NCBI RefSeq assembly: GCF_016859285.1
Contig: NC_053420.1
Span: 7,922,001 to 7,986,000, forward strand
DNA from: Xiphias gladius
Lineage: Eukaryota > Chordata > Actinopteri > Istiophoriformes > Xiphiidae
Direction of reading: 5' to 3'
DNA length: 64,000 bases
The notes below the pieces were generated by a model that did not search any database, was not told the DNA's origin, and saw only the letters and a list, made by a program, of their open reading frames with translations. A program made the position numbers and the translations under genes. Positions 26,301 to 35,500 of this stretch are shown piece by piece; positions within the stretch are counted from its first letter, which is position 1; each line of letters begins with the position of its first letter.

Positions 26301-28237
26301 ATTATACTTCCCAAATGACTGACCTGACTCTACGCAGACACAGCCTCTACTAGTCGTCCACTTTTAGCAGGGTTGGCAGTTTGATCCCCGGCTTCCTGTT
26401 CACATGCTGAAGTGTCTTTGAGCAGGTCCCTGAACCCCAAACTGCTCCCGACGGTCAAATGAGCGTCTTGCATGGCAGCCCGCGCAATGTGTGTGTGCGG
26501 GCGGGGGGGGGGTGAACGGAGGAATGGAATTATAAAGCTACTTTTGGATAAAAATGCTACATAAATGCAGTCAAGTTACTATTTACCACTCTTCAGCTGC
26601 ACAGGTAGTGACTCATAAGTAAGTAAGTTGACTAATAGTAGTACTGAGTACCACATCCACCCTGGACAAGTAGCTGTTAAGTGATGAGTTGGATAACCAA
26701 GGATAATAGAAGGGTGTTGTGGTCGAAATCAGAATGTTTGGGCAGAAGCAGAAATACTACGTGGTGCAAAGGGAAACCGGTGGGAACATTTGTCCTGTAG
26801 GACCACATGGTTGTCTAAGGAGGGTGTCTCACTCCCATACCCTGACACAAACATGATGCTGCTTCCAGTACTGTGGGGTTTGTTTTCTGTATTCATATTC
26901 CAAGTGTTTCCTGTTCCCCGGTGCCCCCACTGCTAAGCTGGGCCATGTGAAACTGACAAATTTTGTGTTTTGTCCTCCTCCCCCGCGCTCCATTTCTCAG
27001 GCAAACCTAGATGAATCTCAGATGAGCTCGTCCCCCTTCCTGAGGGCTTTGATGACAGCTGTGTGTAAGGCAGCAGTGAAAGGTAACCACTCCATCACCT
27101 GGAGGAGTGATTCCTCTATTCTGCTAAAATCGCACCACTGAATGCAATATTTATACACTGCCAAGACTCTGAGCGGAGCGGCGCAGCACGCACTTACTCT
27201 GCCTCCTGCTTTACTGCACAGATGATAACACCAACTGTCGAGTGGACACGGCCATCATCCAGAGGAGATTGCCTGTATTACTCAAGTACCTTAACTCAGA
27301 CACTGAGCGACAGCTGCAAGCACTTTATGCACTTCAGGCGCTGATCGTCGCCCTCGATCAGCCTCCAAGTAAGTTCTGCCTCAGAGTTTACTCCTCCCAA
27401 TGAGACTAGGAGATTAATTTATCTTTACGTTTTCTTCTTCTTTATTTCAAGTAGTTACCTAGTAGTTTCCTAAGTTGTGGTTCCACCACTGTTTTAAGCA
27501 ACAGAATTGTACAAAATGTAATCGCACCACAGGGTCCATTTAGTGGCTGTTCTGGAGCTGCTGATCTTGTCACAAGATTTATATCAGAAGGTGAGGTTTG
27601 CATTGTTATCCTGGAAGTGTAGATGTTCAGATTTCCATTTTCTTCTGAGCACTTTAAGGACCTTTTTATCCATTTTGAAAAAGAAGTTGAGACCCCTAAG
27701 GATGAACCTATTCTCTGGAACATTAACTTTAATGTAGGTTTAGGTCATTTGAGGAGCATCGTTCAAACTCCGGCACCAAATAACCTTTTCTTGAACACAC
27801 TGGGTACAGATTACATTGATAAAGTTAATTATATCATCAGGAATTATTGTCAGAAACTGTTGGGATGTACTGAAAAGTTGTGATGATAATGGTAGGTTAT
27901 ATTGTCCCTGCTGGTTTTCCGTCATACTTCCATCCTTTGTCAGGTATGATGTTGTAACCGATATTAAATGTCATTCTATGTGGTATTAAAAATGTCTTAG
28001 CTACACTACATTCCCTTTATATGAATGTGTATTTACTCCCTCCCTCCGTCTCCAGACCTTCTCCGGATGTTCTTTGACTGTCTGTACGATGAGGACGTCA
28101 TCTCCGAGGACGCTTTCTACAAGTGGGAGACGAGCAAAGACCCCGCCGAGCAGCAGGGTAAGGGTGTGGCCCTCAAGTCTGTCACGGCCTTCTTCACTTG
28201 GCTGCGGGAGGCGGAGGAGGAGTCGGAAGATAATTGA
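618..28237 (+). CDS. eif4g3: eIF4G3 (eukaryotic translation initiation factor 4 gamma 3), 5'-truncated by window edge
   Basis: This is the scaffold of the cytoplasmic cap-binding complex eIF4F; family members bind eIF4E, eIF4A, eIF3 and poly(A)-binding protein. Coding exons: 618-729, 923-1083, 2148-2273, 3608-3992, 4776-5555, 6522-6610, 8255-8543, 8770-8894, 10546-10665, 11569-11724, 12160-12357, 13193-13339, 13489-13725, 14809-14913, 17372-17510, 17847-17959, 19939-20029, 20956-21073, 21244-21467, 22360-22472, 22884-23056, 24195-24320, 24723-24804, 25331-25429, 25644-25790, 27001-27082, 27222-27368, 28056-28237. They join in frame to 1621 residues and end at TGA 28235-28237. Every junction is GT-AG and phases match. 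It is eIF4G3 rather than eIF4G1 because of type-3 signatures such as PKTWRKP, the DRLINKER-free EEQEEQRKV segment and the EEESEDN C-terminus, and because of the hp1bp3-sh2d5-kif17 neighbours. The PABP-binding N-terminus lies before the window. Fish usually carry two eif4g3 copies; I cannot say which this is. Confidence 0.96.
1247..1290. repeat. Short repeat shared with 27531-27575
   Basis: GGTCCATTTAGCAGCTGTTC and TGGAGCTTTTGATCATGTCA here align with GGTCCATTTAGTGGCTGTTC and TGGAGCTGCTGATCTTGTCA at 27533. Same orientation, roughly 90% identical over 40 bases. Both copies are intronic in eif4g3. Confidence 0.6.
2148..2273 (+). other. eif4g3: eif4g3 exon with conserved [10 protein letters not shown] block
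   Basis: This 42-codon exon begins [18 protein letters not shown] and ends [10 protein letters not shown]. The block is one of the few conserved N-terminal segments shared by eIF4G1 and eIF4G3, and it fixes the reading frame for the low-complexity exon that follows. It starts directly after the preceding exon's AKREKKT, as in the mammalian proteins. Confidence 0.93.
2274..3607 (+). other. eif4g3: eif4g3 intron before the Pro/Gln exon
   Basis: The last 350 bases (about 3240-3600) are strongly pyrimidine-rich on the plus strand. No other feature seen. Confidence 0.7.
3608..3992 (+). other. eif4g3: eif4g3 Pro/Gln-repeat exon
   Basis: This 385-nt exon starts in phase 0 after a run of CAG triplets at the acceptor. 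It ends one base into a codon (CAG|GTCTGC), which is completed by the next exon to Asp. The first 35 or so codons are Gln/Ser/Pro-rich ([16 protein letters not shown]). From about 3706 to 3955 it is an almost pure mix of CAG/CCC/CAA/CCA codons giving alternating Pro and Gln. The phase fits both neighbours exactly, which supports it being coding. No equivalent repeat is present in the human protein as I remember it. Confidence 0.75.
4776..5555 (+). other. eif4g3: eif4g3 large disordered Ser/Thr/Ala/Pro-rich exon
   Basis: This 780-nt exon encodes about 260 residues rich in Ala, Pro, Ser, Thr and Glu with no folded-domain signature. It sits between the N-terminal conserved block and the eIF4E-binding exon, where human eIF4G3 also has a long poorly conserved linker. 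The acceptor is CCTCCAG at 4775 and the donor ACAG|GTACCC. The frame is entered by a split Asp codon and left by a split Val codon, both consistent with the neighbours. Confidence 0.88.
6522..6610 (+). other. eif4g3: eif4g3 PKTWRKP exon
   Basis: This is a 30-codon exon reading [20 protein letters not shown] and then Glu-rich sequence. The PKTW(R/K)KP motif is the type-3 counterpart of human VPKTWKKPKDR and anchors the alignment between the disordered linker and the eIF4E-binding region. The phase is 1 in and 0 out. Confidence 0.9.
6611..8254 (+). other. eif4g3: eif4g3 intron with one repeat and a possible microexon
   Basis: It holds the family B repeat at 7205-7560 and a 39-base candidate cassette exon at 8119-8157 (see findings). 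Nothing else supported. Confidence 0.6.
7205..7560. repeat. Dispersed repeat family B (AATTAATCGATTA-type), inverted copy
   Basis: It begins TAGAGCTGCAACGATTAATT and contains TGGTTTCAGCTTCTCAAATG, a TTTGAAGGCATCAC segment and TTAATTGAGAAAGTAATTG near the end. The same words recur at the other family B positions. AT-rich, no coding capacity, intronic in eif4g3. Confidence 0.75.
8799..8819 (+). other. eif4g3: eIF4E-binding motif YDRDFLL in eif4g3
   Basis: The exon 8770-8894 encodes [15 protein letters not shown], which matches the canonical eIF4E-binding motif Y-x-x-x-x-L-hydrophobic (Tyr, four residues, Leu, Leu). Human eIF4G3 has YDREFLL; the Glu to Asp change is conservative. The following [20 protein letters not shown] is almost identical to the human protein, so eIF4E binding is expected to be retained. 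Confidence 0.95.
9108..9375. repeat. Dispersed repeat family B copy
   Basis: It starts CCTGCAACTAACGTTCATTT and CCATTATCAATGAATCTGAT, with TTTTCCCAGAGCCGGACGTC internally and ATCAACTAATCG at the end. Opposite orientation to the copy at 7205. Confidence 0.75.
9450..9735. repeat. Dispersed repeat family B copy (inverted relative to 9108)
   Basis: It begins GGAGCCCCAACGACTAGTAG and has CCAGCCTCTCAAATGTGAGG internally and AATAATGATTAGTTGCACC at the end. With the copy at 9108-9375 it forms a head-to-head pair about 75 bases apart inside one intron. Confidence 0.7.
10437..10500. repeat. (GT)32 microsatellite next to an eif4g3 exon
   Basis: An uninterrupted GT dinucleotide run of 64 bases, followed by a degenerate GGTGTGTGG. 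It ends 45 bases before the acceptor of exon 10546-10665. Confidence 0.98.
11075..11235. repeat. Dispersed repeat family A (3' part)
   Basis: It shares CTAAGCTAACCGGCT, TGTAGCTTCATAT, a TTCTCATCTCACTTTC segment, and the ending CCCAAAATGTCGAACCGCTCC with the copy at 13752-13895. Located in an eif4g3 intron. Confidence 0.7.
13752..13895. repeat. Dispersed repeat family A (3' part)
   Basis: This is the second 3' copy in the same orientation: TATGCTAAGCTAAGATAGCC, then GCTGTAGCTTCTTATTAAC, CTTCTAATCTAACTCTCTGA and a degenerate CCCCAAATTTCAAACTGTTC end. Located in the next eif4g3 intron but one. Confidence 0.7.
14744..14796. repeat. CT-rich tract before an eif4g3 exon
   Basis: A pyrimidine tract of CTCTCTCTTT and TTTCCC units that ends 12 bases before the exon at 14809. 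It serves as a long polypyrimidine tract for that acceptor. Confidence 0.9.
14914..17371 (+). other. eif4g3: Largest eif4g3 intron in the window
   Basis: It is 2.46 kb long and holds a poly-C run (15981-15992) and the family C repeat (16022-16275). No coding signal seen. Confidence 0.75.
16022..16275. repeat. Dispersed repeat family C
   Basis: It contains TCAGGTCAATTTTATTTCTA, GCCTCAAAGGGCTTCACAGT and CTATCCTTAGACCCTCAGTT. I recognise this as a widespread percomorph repeat. Intronic in eif4g3, preceded by a run of C at 15981-15992. Confidence 0.75.
17960..19938 (+). other. eif4g3: eif4g3 intron without clear features
   Basis: It contains a T-rich low-complexity stretch at 18058-18120. I see no gene or recognisable repeat in the rest. 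Confidence 0.65.
20281..20310. repeat. (CT)15 microsatellite
   Basis: A perfect CT run in an eif4g3 intron. Confidence 0.97.
22360..24804 (+). other. eif4g3: MA3 domain exons of eif4g3
   Basis: Exons 22360-22472, 22884-23056, 24195-24320 and 24723-24804 encode the MA3 HEAT domain, a second eIF4A-binding module. Landmarks are [60 protein letters not shown] and the final [11 protein letters not shown]. Two split codons (Gly and Ser) join correctly across introns. Confidence 0.95.
26350..26575. repeat. Dispersed repeat family D (SINE-like)
   Basis: It contains GTTTGATCCCCGGCTTCCTG, GAGCAGGTCCCTGAACCCCA and a tail TGCTACATAAATGCAGTC. This matches a familiar fish SINE-like repeat whose first part resembles a tRNA B box (GTTTGATCCCC). 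It lies inside an eif4g3 intron. Confidence 0.7.
27531..27575. repeat. Short repeat shared with 1247-1290
   Basis: This is the partner of the copy near the window start, in the intron between the last two W2-domain exons of eif4g3. Confidence 0.6.
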
Positions 28238-29641
28238 CGAGGGAGGCACCCGGGGACATGACGTAGTAGAGCTGCATCCTTACAGCAGACCAAACATTCA
28301 AAATGGGTGTGTGGGCAGGACGACATGTTTACGGCTGGAATTTTTTTCTGCGGTACAGTTCTGAAACATGCCGCCATTTTGAGTTTGGATTCCAACGGCG
28401 GAAGCACTAAATACCTGTATTATACATAGAAAATATTTTTGTTTTAAATTTTAACTTACTTTTCTTTTGTTACTTTTTAAGAAGAGACTTAAAAAATACA
28501 TAGGTTCTGGACTCTTTAATTTATTATTTTTTTAAGGACTGCAAATATGAAAGTTATTTAACATTTGCAGATGCTCACAAAAACAGAACAGAAATAACAA
28601 TATAATTAATTATAATAACAAAATAATAATTGTGAAATGAGTAGCCTCCCTGGACTCCACACTGTTTGGTTTAAAAACAGGGTAAAACAAAATTATTTTG
28701 GGATGAAGGGGAAGCAGAGATAAAAAAAAAGGAGTGGATGCACAGGAACTGTCGACGTTGTCCATGTATGACGTTTGAGGTCAAGGGTCCTCTCCCAATA
28801 ACCGGAAGGCCTTGGCTTGCTCTGCATTGATATGTACATACACCTCGTGAGAGGTAGAGATATGCATTCAAAAAGCGATGCAAGTCAGTCCACAGAACTG
28901 TCAAAACAAATGCAGACGAACAAACCGGATACATTCAAATGAAATGAGCAAAATGCAACTTTAAAAAGCAAATGGCAAGGGTCGCTGAACATGAAATGCT
29001 TGTAATACTTCAGACCTACAGAGCAGATTAAATGCTTGTAAATACATTAAAGACAAAAAAGGTATTTAAAAAAAAAAAAAAAAAAAGCTGATTCTCATGA
29101 TTTGTTCTTTGGATGGTTGGTGTTTGGAGATGTGGGTTTTTGCTATTGGTGGCTCCCCTACAACTCTCTGTGGGTGGGTGAGTGAGTGAGTGAGTGAGTG
29201 AAACTGGGGCAGTGTTTCAGTTTTCCTGTTCTGGACAACACTTTAGCATCTTCAAAAGAGCTTTTTGATCTGACCAGGAGAAGCAGCTGAGAGACCAGCT
29301 GGCATCCGGCCCAGGATTCACTACATGGGTACCACTCGATCCTCTTCTGCTGAGTCATTGAAGCACCAACAAACAATCTGTAAAATGTCTTTGAAAGTGT
29401 CTTAGCAGCGTGTCGCTGTATATTTTTCTTGTTTTTTTTGTTTTGTTTTGTTTTTTTTGTTTCCCCCACACACACACACACATTTTTTATATTTGTGTGT
29501 CTAGATTGTGGATGAATCTAGTTGTGATGTGTCTCAATGTGGTCAGGCACGCAGTTTTATTCAAATTACAATGTCTGTGTGGTCACACGCTAACCAGATC
29601 ACCCGAAACACATTTCAGGCACCCACTGTGAACACAGAGGC

Positions 29642-29998
29642 TAGAGCTGTAATGATAAATTGATTTGTCAATTTATTGGCAACTATTTTGATAATTGGTT
29701 AATTGTTCAGGTCATTTTTTTCCAAGCAAAAACTCCAAATATTGATTGGTTCCAGCTTCTTGCTAGTGAGGATTTTCTGCTTTTCTGTTTTCTGTTAAAA
29801 ATTGTTCTCTCTTTGTGTTTTAACTGTTTTTCCAGACAAAACAAGCAATTTGAAGAAGTCCCCTTGGGCTTTAGGACAAGCATTTTTCACTTTTTTTCAA
29901 ACATTTCATAGACCAAACAATTGATCCAATCTATTTATCAAGCAAAAAGCTGAGAGATTAAACGATAGTGCAAGTGAAATTTAGTTGCAGCTCTAATG
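29642..29998. repeat. Dispersed repeat family B, near full length
   Basis: It runs from TAGAGCTGTAATGATAAATT to TTTAGTTGCAGCTCTAA. Its ends are inverted repeats of each other (TAGAGCTGYAA), which suggests a MITE-like element. Intergenic between eif4g3 and hp1bp3. Confidence 0.8.
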
Positions 29999-30114
29999 GA
30001 GACTGCGGTGAAGTAGTCAAGACTCAAATCATACAGTTGTCAACTGTTAAGAAGAGCAAACAGGACAGATGATAATGCAAGACTGTGAATCCACACAATA
30101 GTCTATGAAACATC

Positions 30115-30362
30115 AAAAAAAATCGCTGATCTGAAGATGACGTCTTCATATGTCTTGTTTCATCTGACCCAAAGTCAAAAACCTGAAAAATTCAGCTTAT
30201 AGTAATATATGCAAATATTTGCAGCAAATCTCTTTTGAGAGGCTGAAGTCTGCAAATATTTGGCATTACAACATTTGCTTGAAAAAATTACTGAAAAAAT
30301 CAATTATCAAAATAGTTGCCCATTCTTCTTCTTTCAAATAATCATTGCAGCTCTATTTCTAA
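30115..30362. repeat. Dispersed repeat family B copy
   Basis: It contains GACGTCTTCATATGTCTTGT, TTTTGAGAGGCTGAAGTC and AATCATTGCAGCTCTATT at the 3' end. The 5' part of the element is missing. Confidence 0.75.
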
Positions 30363-30904
30363 GCATAGACTCAACGCTTATTTTGTTAGAATATGAGCGC
30401 TTGGTTCCTGGCTCGTATTCAGTAAGGGTTTGTTTTAACGCTCTTTCCAGAAAGCTGAAACACGTTCCCAATGTTTTCTTTCTATATTCTACACTGAACG
30501 TTTATCTACCACTGTACTGAACAGTAAAAGTTGCATTTCTTCTGATGTTAACCGAGACAAAATGGTTAGGGTTGTTGCCATTGGACAGAGCCCCCACCTC
30601 TGCTCTCACTGCAGAGATTTTCAATGCCTCTTGTCTCAGTTACCTCAGCTCTCAGTGTAATTACACATCACCGGTTTCTTTCATCGGTTTTACTGCCGTT
30701 TTCTGTCCATATTCAAAAGTTGATTAGGGTGAATATGTACTGTACATCTACCCAAGCCTTGATTACCAAATGGGCAACGTGGGCACAGTGAGTTCATTTG
30801 TTGTAAAGTTGTGTTTTATCAAATTGCTTCCATTATTTGTGTCAAGTAATTAACTCTTAGAAAACCACAGGCACAGTAGTAGTATTCCATCACAGAAGTA
30901 CTGA

Positions 30905-31207
30905 AAGGCTGCAACCAACTATTTTCATTATCAATTGGTCAGACAATCTTTGTGTTTAATCGATTGATTGTTTGGTGTATAAAATGCCAGAAAATGGTTA
31001 AATGTAGTTAATAATTAATTTGTCTGAACAGGCCTCAAAAATACAAACATGTTGACTTTACTCTCATAGAAAAAAACTGGGAAATAAGCAAATATTTACA
31101 TTTGAGAGCCTTGGACTTTTTTTTTTCTGCATTTTTCCTTCATTACTTCAATGATTAATCCATTGACAGACAATGATAATCAATCAACTAATTATTTCTG
31201 CTCTGGA
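30905..31207. repeat. Dispersed repeat family B copy
   Basis: It starts GGCTGCAACCAACTATTTTC and ATTATCAATTGGTCAGAC, then TAAAATGCCAGAAAATGG, and ends AATCAATCAACTAATTATTT. Third copy within 1.6 kb of intergenic DNA. Confidence 0.75.
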
Positions 31208-31689
31208 GCACTGGTTGGTGTCTGGGCGTCTGGGGGAACACTGACAACACTGACATGTATAGTTGGGGGGGGTCAACGGGAGCCCAACAACAAATCTGTG
31301 CCCCCCGGGGCTCCTTCCACGTTAATCAGGCCGTGGGTCTCCTCCTTTACGGGATGGTAAACTCTGAGCACCTTTTTAACTTTAACCAAGGGTAAAGTAC
31401 TAAATTTAGATTGCACTCAAGAACTACAGCTCCCATGAGTCCCAGCCATAGACAACCTGCCCAAAACTCATCAGAAGCCCTTTTTTTTTTTTTTTTTTAA
31501 TGTTTAAGCTCTAATAACTGGTTCATCATGCTTCAAATAAATAGGTGCTTAAATGGTGTTGGCCGGTACGTTAATGAACACCGAGTTAACTCAAAAGTAT
31601 GGACAGAAAAACCTCAGTCTCATGTTTGAGCTTTTTTAGAAAGACAGTTGAAAGAAAAATTAAAAAAACAAAAACAAAAACCCTTTGAG

Positions 31690-31778
31690 TTAATTTGGCG
31701 AGCCTCTTTTCCACGAGCTGCGGTCGTCTGTCTAAACGCCACGCGACAGCGGTGACAATGCTAACCGAGTCGCAGGTT

Positions 31779-31816
<38 letters not shown>

Positions 31817-32032
31817 TAACTTCGTGGTTTTTGAGTGCCAGAGAGGAAAACACAAAGGTTTCAACGGTCGGTGTCGGCGGCCATGACAGTGGGAATCCTC
31901 CGACGTGCTTGTGTGACGCCGCGACGTGACCAACGGCCGTAATGGGGCGGGGCTCGTAAACAGAGAAATCTAAATAAAGGATCGTGCAGAAATTTACTCC
32001 AAAGTATCTCACTTTTTCTCGACAAATAAAAG
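31690..32032 (+). promoter_or_regulatory. hp1bp3: Candidate hp1bp3 promoter and non-coding first exon
   Basis: A CpG-rich stretch lies before hp1bp3. It has a GC box (GGGGCGGGGC, 31944-31953), two CRE-like TGACG/CGTGAC elements near 31914-31930, and a (TG)16 run at 31782-31813. A strong splice donor (AAAAG|GTAAGT, exon end 32032) follows, and an acceptor at 32502 leads straight into the 5' end of the first coding exon. The transcription start itself cannot be placed from sequence. Confidence 0.5.
31782..31813. repeat. (GT)16 microsatellite near the hp1bp3 promoter
   Basis: A perfect GT run 219 bases upstream of the putative first-exon donor of hp1bp3. Confidence 0.97.
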
Positions 32033-32516
32033 GTAAGTTTGATTCGCGGTGTGGTGGGTTATTGTCTAAACGCACAGTTGCACGGATGCGTTTCTTGAAA
32101 ACATCACAGTTCGGTTGGTTTCTACTTCATGCAACTGAAATGAATTTTTATCTGCCTTGTGCGACGCCATCACTGTATGAACCAACGGACAAAATGGCGA
32201 AATTGCCGAAAATTTCGCGCAGCTCGGGCTCTGGCTCCTGTGAGAATTACCGAAATTTGTTGGCAACGGTTGGCGGACGAGCCAGACGGCAGTGCGCCGT
32301 CTCGAAGGTGGTCTGCGTTTTGCGGAAACACGCGCGTACCTTTTCTTGTGTATGGGGATAATGGGCCTCAATGAATGAAAGTAGGTCTGGCAGTCTCACC
32401 ATTTTTCACCACGCACATACAGTAACACGGAATGGGCCTCGCGGCGGTGTTGTCTTGATGGGCCCTCGTGGTGCTCAGATGCGGGCTGTTCTCTCCATCC
32501 AGGTTAATCTCGTGTG

Positions 32517-35500
32517 ATGCCGATACGCCGAGTAGCAGCGACTCCAACCCAGGAGAAGGCCCCCTCCGCTGCAGCAGAGAAAGGTGAGGCCGGGGTCGCC
32601 CGTTCACCTGAGCGAAAGCCCCCTGAACGCACCATCATCCCTGACACAGATTTCACCCCGTCGCAACCCCCGAAGCCATAATCTGTAGTCTGGAGATGGA
32701 TGTGCGGTCGTCCCATGTTTGTTTATGCAACCGTTCATCACAGAAACAAGTCTCTAGACCTGAGCAATAGTGTTATAATCATATACAGAAGTGTATCATG
32801 TTTTCTTCTTTCCCTATAGTATTTACCTACAGCGCAGGGGTTTTTTTTCTAAATGTAAAACAAGGTTTTGCCATATGAGATGACCTGCTGACTTTGAAAT
32901 AACATCTCTTCCTTTTATCGATAGTATTTTATTGTAGATGTTGTGCTGGTTAATTATACATTCATGAGCTTGGGTTCCGGGCAGTATACTGTATTTCAGT
33001 TTTGGGTGCCTGGATAAAAAAGTCTAAGGACCCCTTCTCTAAACTATAAATAAAGGCAAAAGTGCAAAAAGGGTTATCTCAGGGTTATCGCTATTTTTAA
33101 ATGCCAGCGGCACATCTTTTTTTTCCTGCCTTAATGTCAATGACCGTCTCCCCTCAGAGCCTGAGGCCTCATCGGAGGAGTCACCCTCTGCCGACGAGGA
33201 GCAGGCGGCATCTTCAGCTGCGACAGCCGAGATGGAGGAGGGCGAAGCCGCGGGCGAGAAGGAGCCCACAGAGAATGGAGAGAAGCCCAGTGAAGGGGCC
33301 GAGGCGGAGAAGGGAGGCAAGGGAACAGAGAAGAAAGAGTGAGTTTCACCAGAGAGCTAGTGTGAAACTGACCACTGCGATATTTCACTTTGATGGCACT
33401 TTTATCTGTTTATATTATCCTTACCTCTGCTGGATAACAGCAGGCTGCTCCTCTCACGGTTGCGGTGTTGCATTTCCAAACGATGTGACCTGTCACAGCC
33501 ACATTCATCCCCTCTTCACATAGTTGTCAGACAGATGTACCAGTCCCTTTGCCCGCAGTCTTGGAGGAGTCCAGGAGGAGAGGACGTTGGCGTCAAGAGA
33601 GTCTGATAATTTGTTACCTGTCTAGTCCATATCTGAAAACTCAAACAAAGAACAAGTTTATCTACTATGATGTACACAGTTCAGAAGAATGCTCAGATGA
33701 TATTTTGTTTTCCCCACTTATCCAAAAAAATAACACTGAGCAAAATGTGTCCTGGGTTCTAGAAAAAGCCATTCAGTTTAGCTGTAGGGGATCAAATTGT
33801 TTGGGCAGTTCACAAGCCTCATGGACACATTTTTTTTTCATGACAACGTAATGACCTTTGTTTAAACCAACTGTCCAAAGTATGTATGGAAACCCGGGTG
33901 GTGTAAGGAAATGTGTAAAAGCCTTCCATTTAGCTGTAGGTGATGAAGTATCAGGGATATTAAACCTTGCTTTTCAAGTTAACAACTCGTAATTTTGGTA
34001 ATTTCTCCTCCTTTGCTTCTCCCAGACCTTGACAGAGCAAACATTCACCCTTCTGCACACAGTTCACTAGCACAGAAATTCAGTCAGGGTCAAATTATCA
34101 TGGTGGTCATTAAGACAGATGTTCTGAAACTTAATTTTGTCTTTCCCGTCGGTGACAAACGGACAAAGTGACAAATGCAAGGACTGCGCGGCTGGACAGT
34201 GCGCAACACACTGCTATGTTCTCCTACTAAGGTGAGGATGTGATAAAGATAAGGGTGGTAACAATCACAGTGAAATATCGCTTCTAAAGAGTCGACCCAC
34301 TTCACTGAACTTGTTTCTTGCTCCTTTTGGCGACAGGTTGAAGGATGGCTACAAGTACGAGAAAGCCAAAGTCAAGAAGGTGAAAAGGACGATTCCTGCG
34401 TGGGCTAGCGTCACTGCCAGCAAAAAGCTTCCTGTTACCAACTTTGCAGGCACTCAGAACAAAGTGGATAATATCCTCATTGAAGCTATTACGGTGTGTA
34501 CAAACTTTGTAAATCCATCTCTCAACACAGTCAGTCGAGTGTGTTTTATTTTTCCCTTTTCGTGTGATTTAATGCCCGTTTTCTTTGCAGTCTTGTAATG
34601 ACAAGTCTGGGGTTTCGTACCAGTCTGTCATGAAATATATAGTGAAAAAATACCCGGAGATGGAGCTTGACAAGAAAAAGTTTCTCATCAAGAAAGCAAT
34701 GAAGAAGCAATTGGAGAAGGGCACCATCAAACAGGTAAAGAATGTTGCTTTTTAGACAGTATTTCTCCTATGTAGGAATTAAAAAATAAAAACATGTTCT
34801 CAAATCTGGAAGAAGCCGCATAGTTTTTCAACAAAGACGTCTCTTTGTCTCCTGTTGTCTCTTTCTCTGGCACAGCTGAAGGGTAAAGGCCTTTCAGGAA
34901 CCTTTGCCATCGGGAAGCAGTCCACCTTGTCTAAGGTATGTTAAAGCAGAGGTAGGAAGTGAAGTGATGTACAGTTTGATACTAAGGACCTCAATTTTAG
35001 CATGCTTCCTTAGTGGGTTTTTTGAATCTCAGGAGATCAGGGCTCATATTTATCAAGCCTTTCAGAGTAGGAAAAGTGAGTGAGATCAAAGTACAATATT
35101 TTATGAGTGTAATCCAATCTAATCTAATAGTGTTAAAGATCTAGTATCAACAGTTTCCTTCTCCCATTTTTCCCTATGAGACTGGGATGTGTTTGGTTGT
35201 AATCGTCATGTCTGTAAATGGGTGGTGTTTTAGAAATCTGCTCAGAAGCAGGAGTCTCTGGGAGATGCTCTTCCTCTCATCATCACTCGGCTCTGTGAGC
35301 CCAAAGAGGCCTCCTACAATCTGATCAAGAAATACTTGGAGCAGCACTTCCCCAGCCTCAACATTGAGAACAGGTACAGTGCGTTACAATTATTTTAATA
35401 ATTGGTGCTCACTAAAATTAAGCTTCAGACGTGACTTTAAAAAGGAGCAACAATATTTAAAAAGGCAAAAAATGTGGTAAAGTTGAGTTTTTAGAAATTT

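Larger units (their letters stand above)
25331..28237 (+). other. eif4g3: W2 (AA-box) domain exons of eif4g3
   Basis: Exons 25331-25429, 25644-25790, 27001-27082, 27222-27368 and 28056-28237 encode the C-terminal W2 HEAT domain, the Mnk kinase docking region in eIF4G1 and eIF4G3. Landmarks are [45 protein letters not shown] and the last exon [20 protein letters not shown]. The acidic/aromatic C-terminus is [15 protein letters not shown], then stop. Confidence 0.96.
28238..31690. other. eif4g3 3' UTR and intergenic region to hp1bp3
   Basis: AT-rich. No canonical AATAAA soon after the stop; an ATTAAA lies near 29046 with a genomic A run at about 29069-29086. A (GTGA)n run is near 29180-29201. 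Three family B repeats follow (29642-31207). No gene seen. Confidence 0.6.

Noticed and set aside
26350-26575. tRNA gene suggested by a B-box-like GTTTGATCCCC
   Set aside because: No cloverleaf could be drawn. The sequence matches a familiar dispersed SINE-like repeat instead.
31586-32075. Minus-strand open frames before hp1bp3 (possible divergent gene)
   Set aside because: They cross a GT microsatellite and contain Thr-His repeats. No conserved protein recognised.
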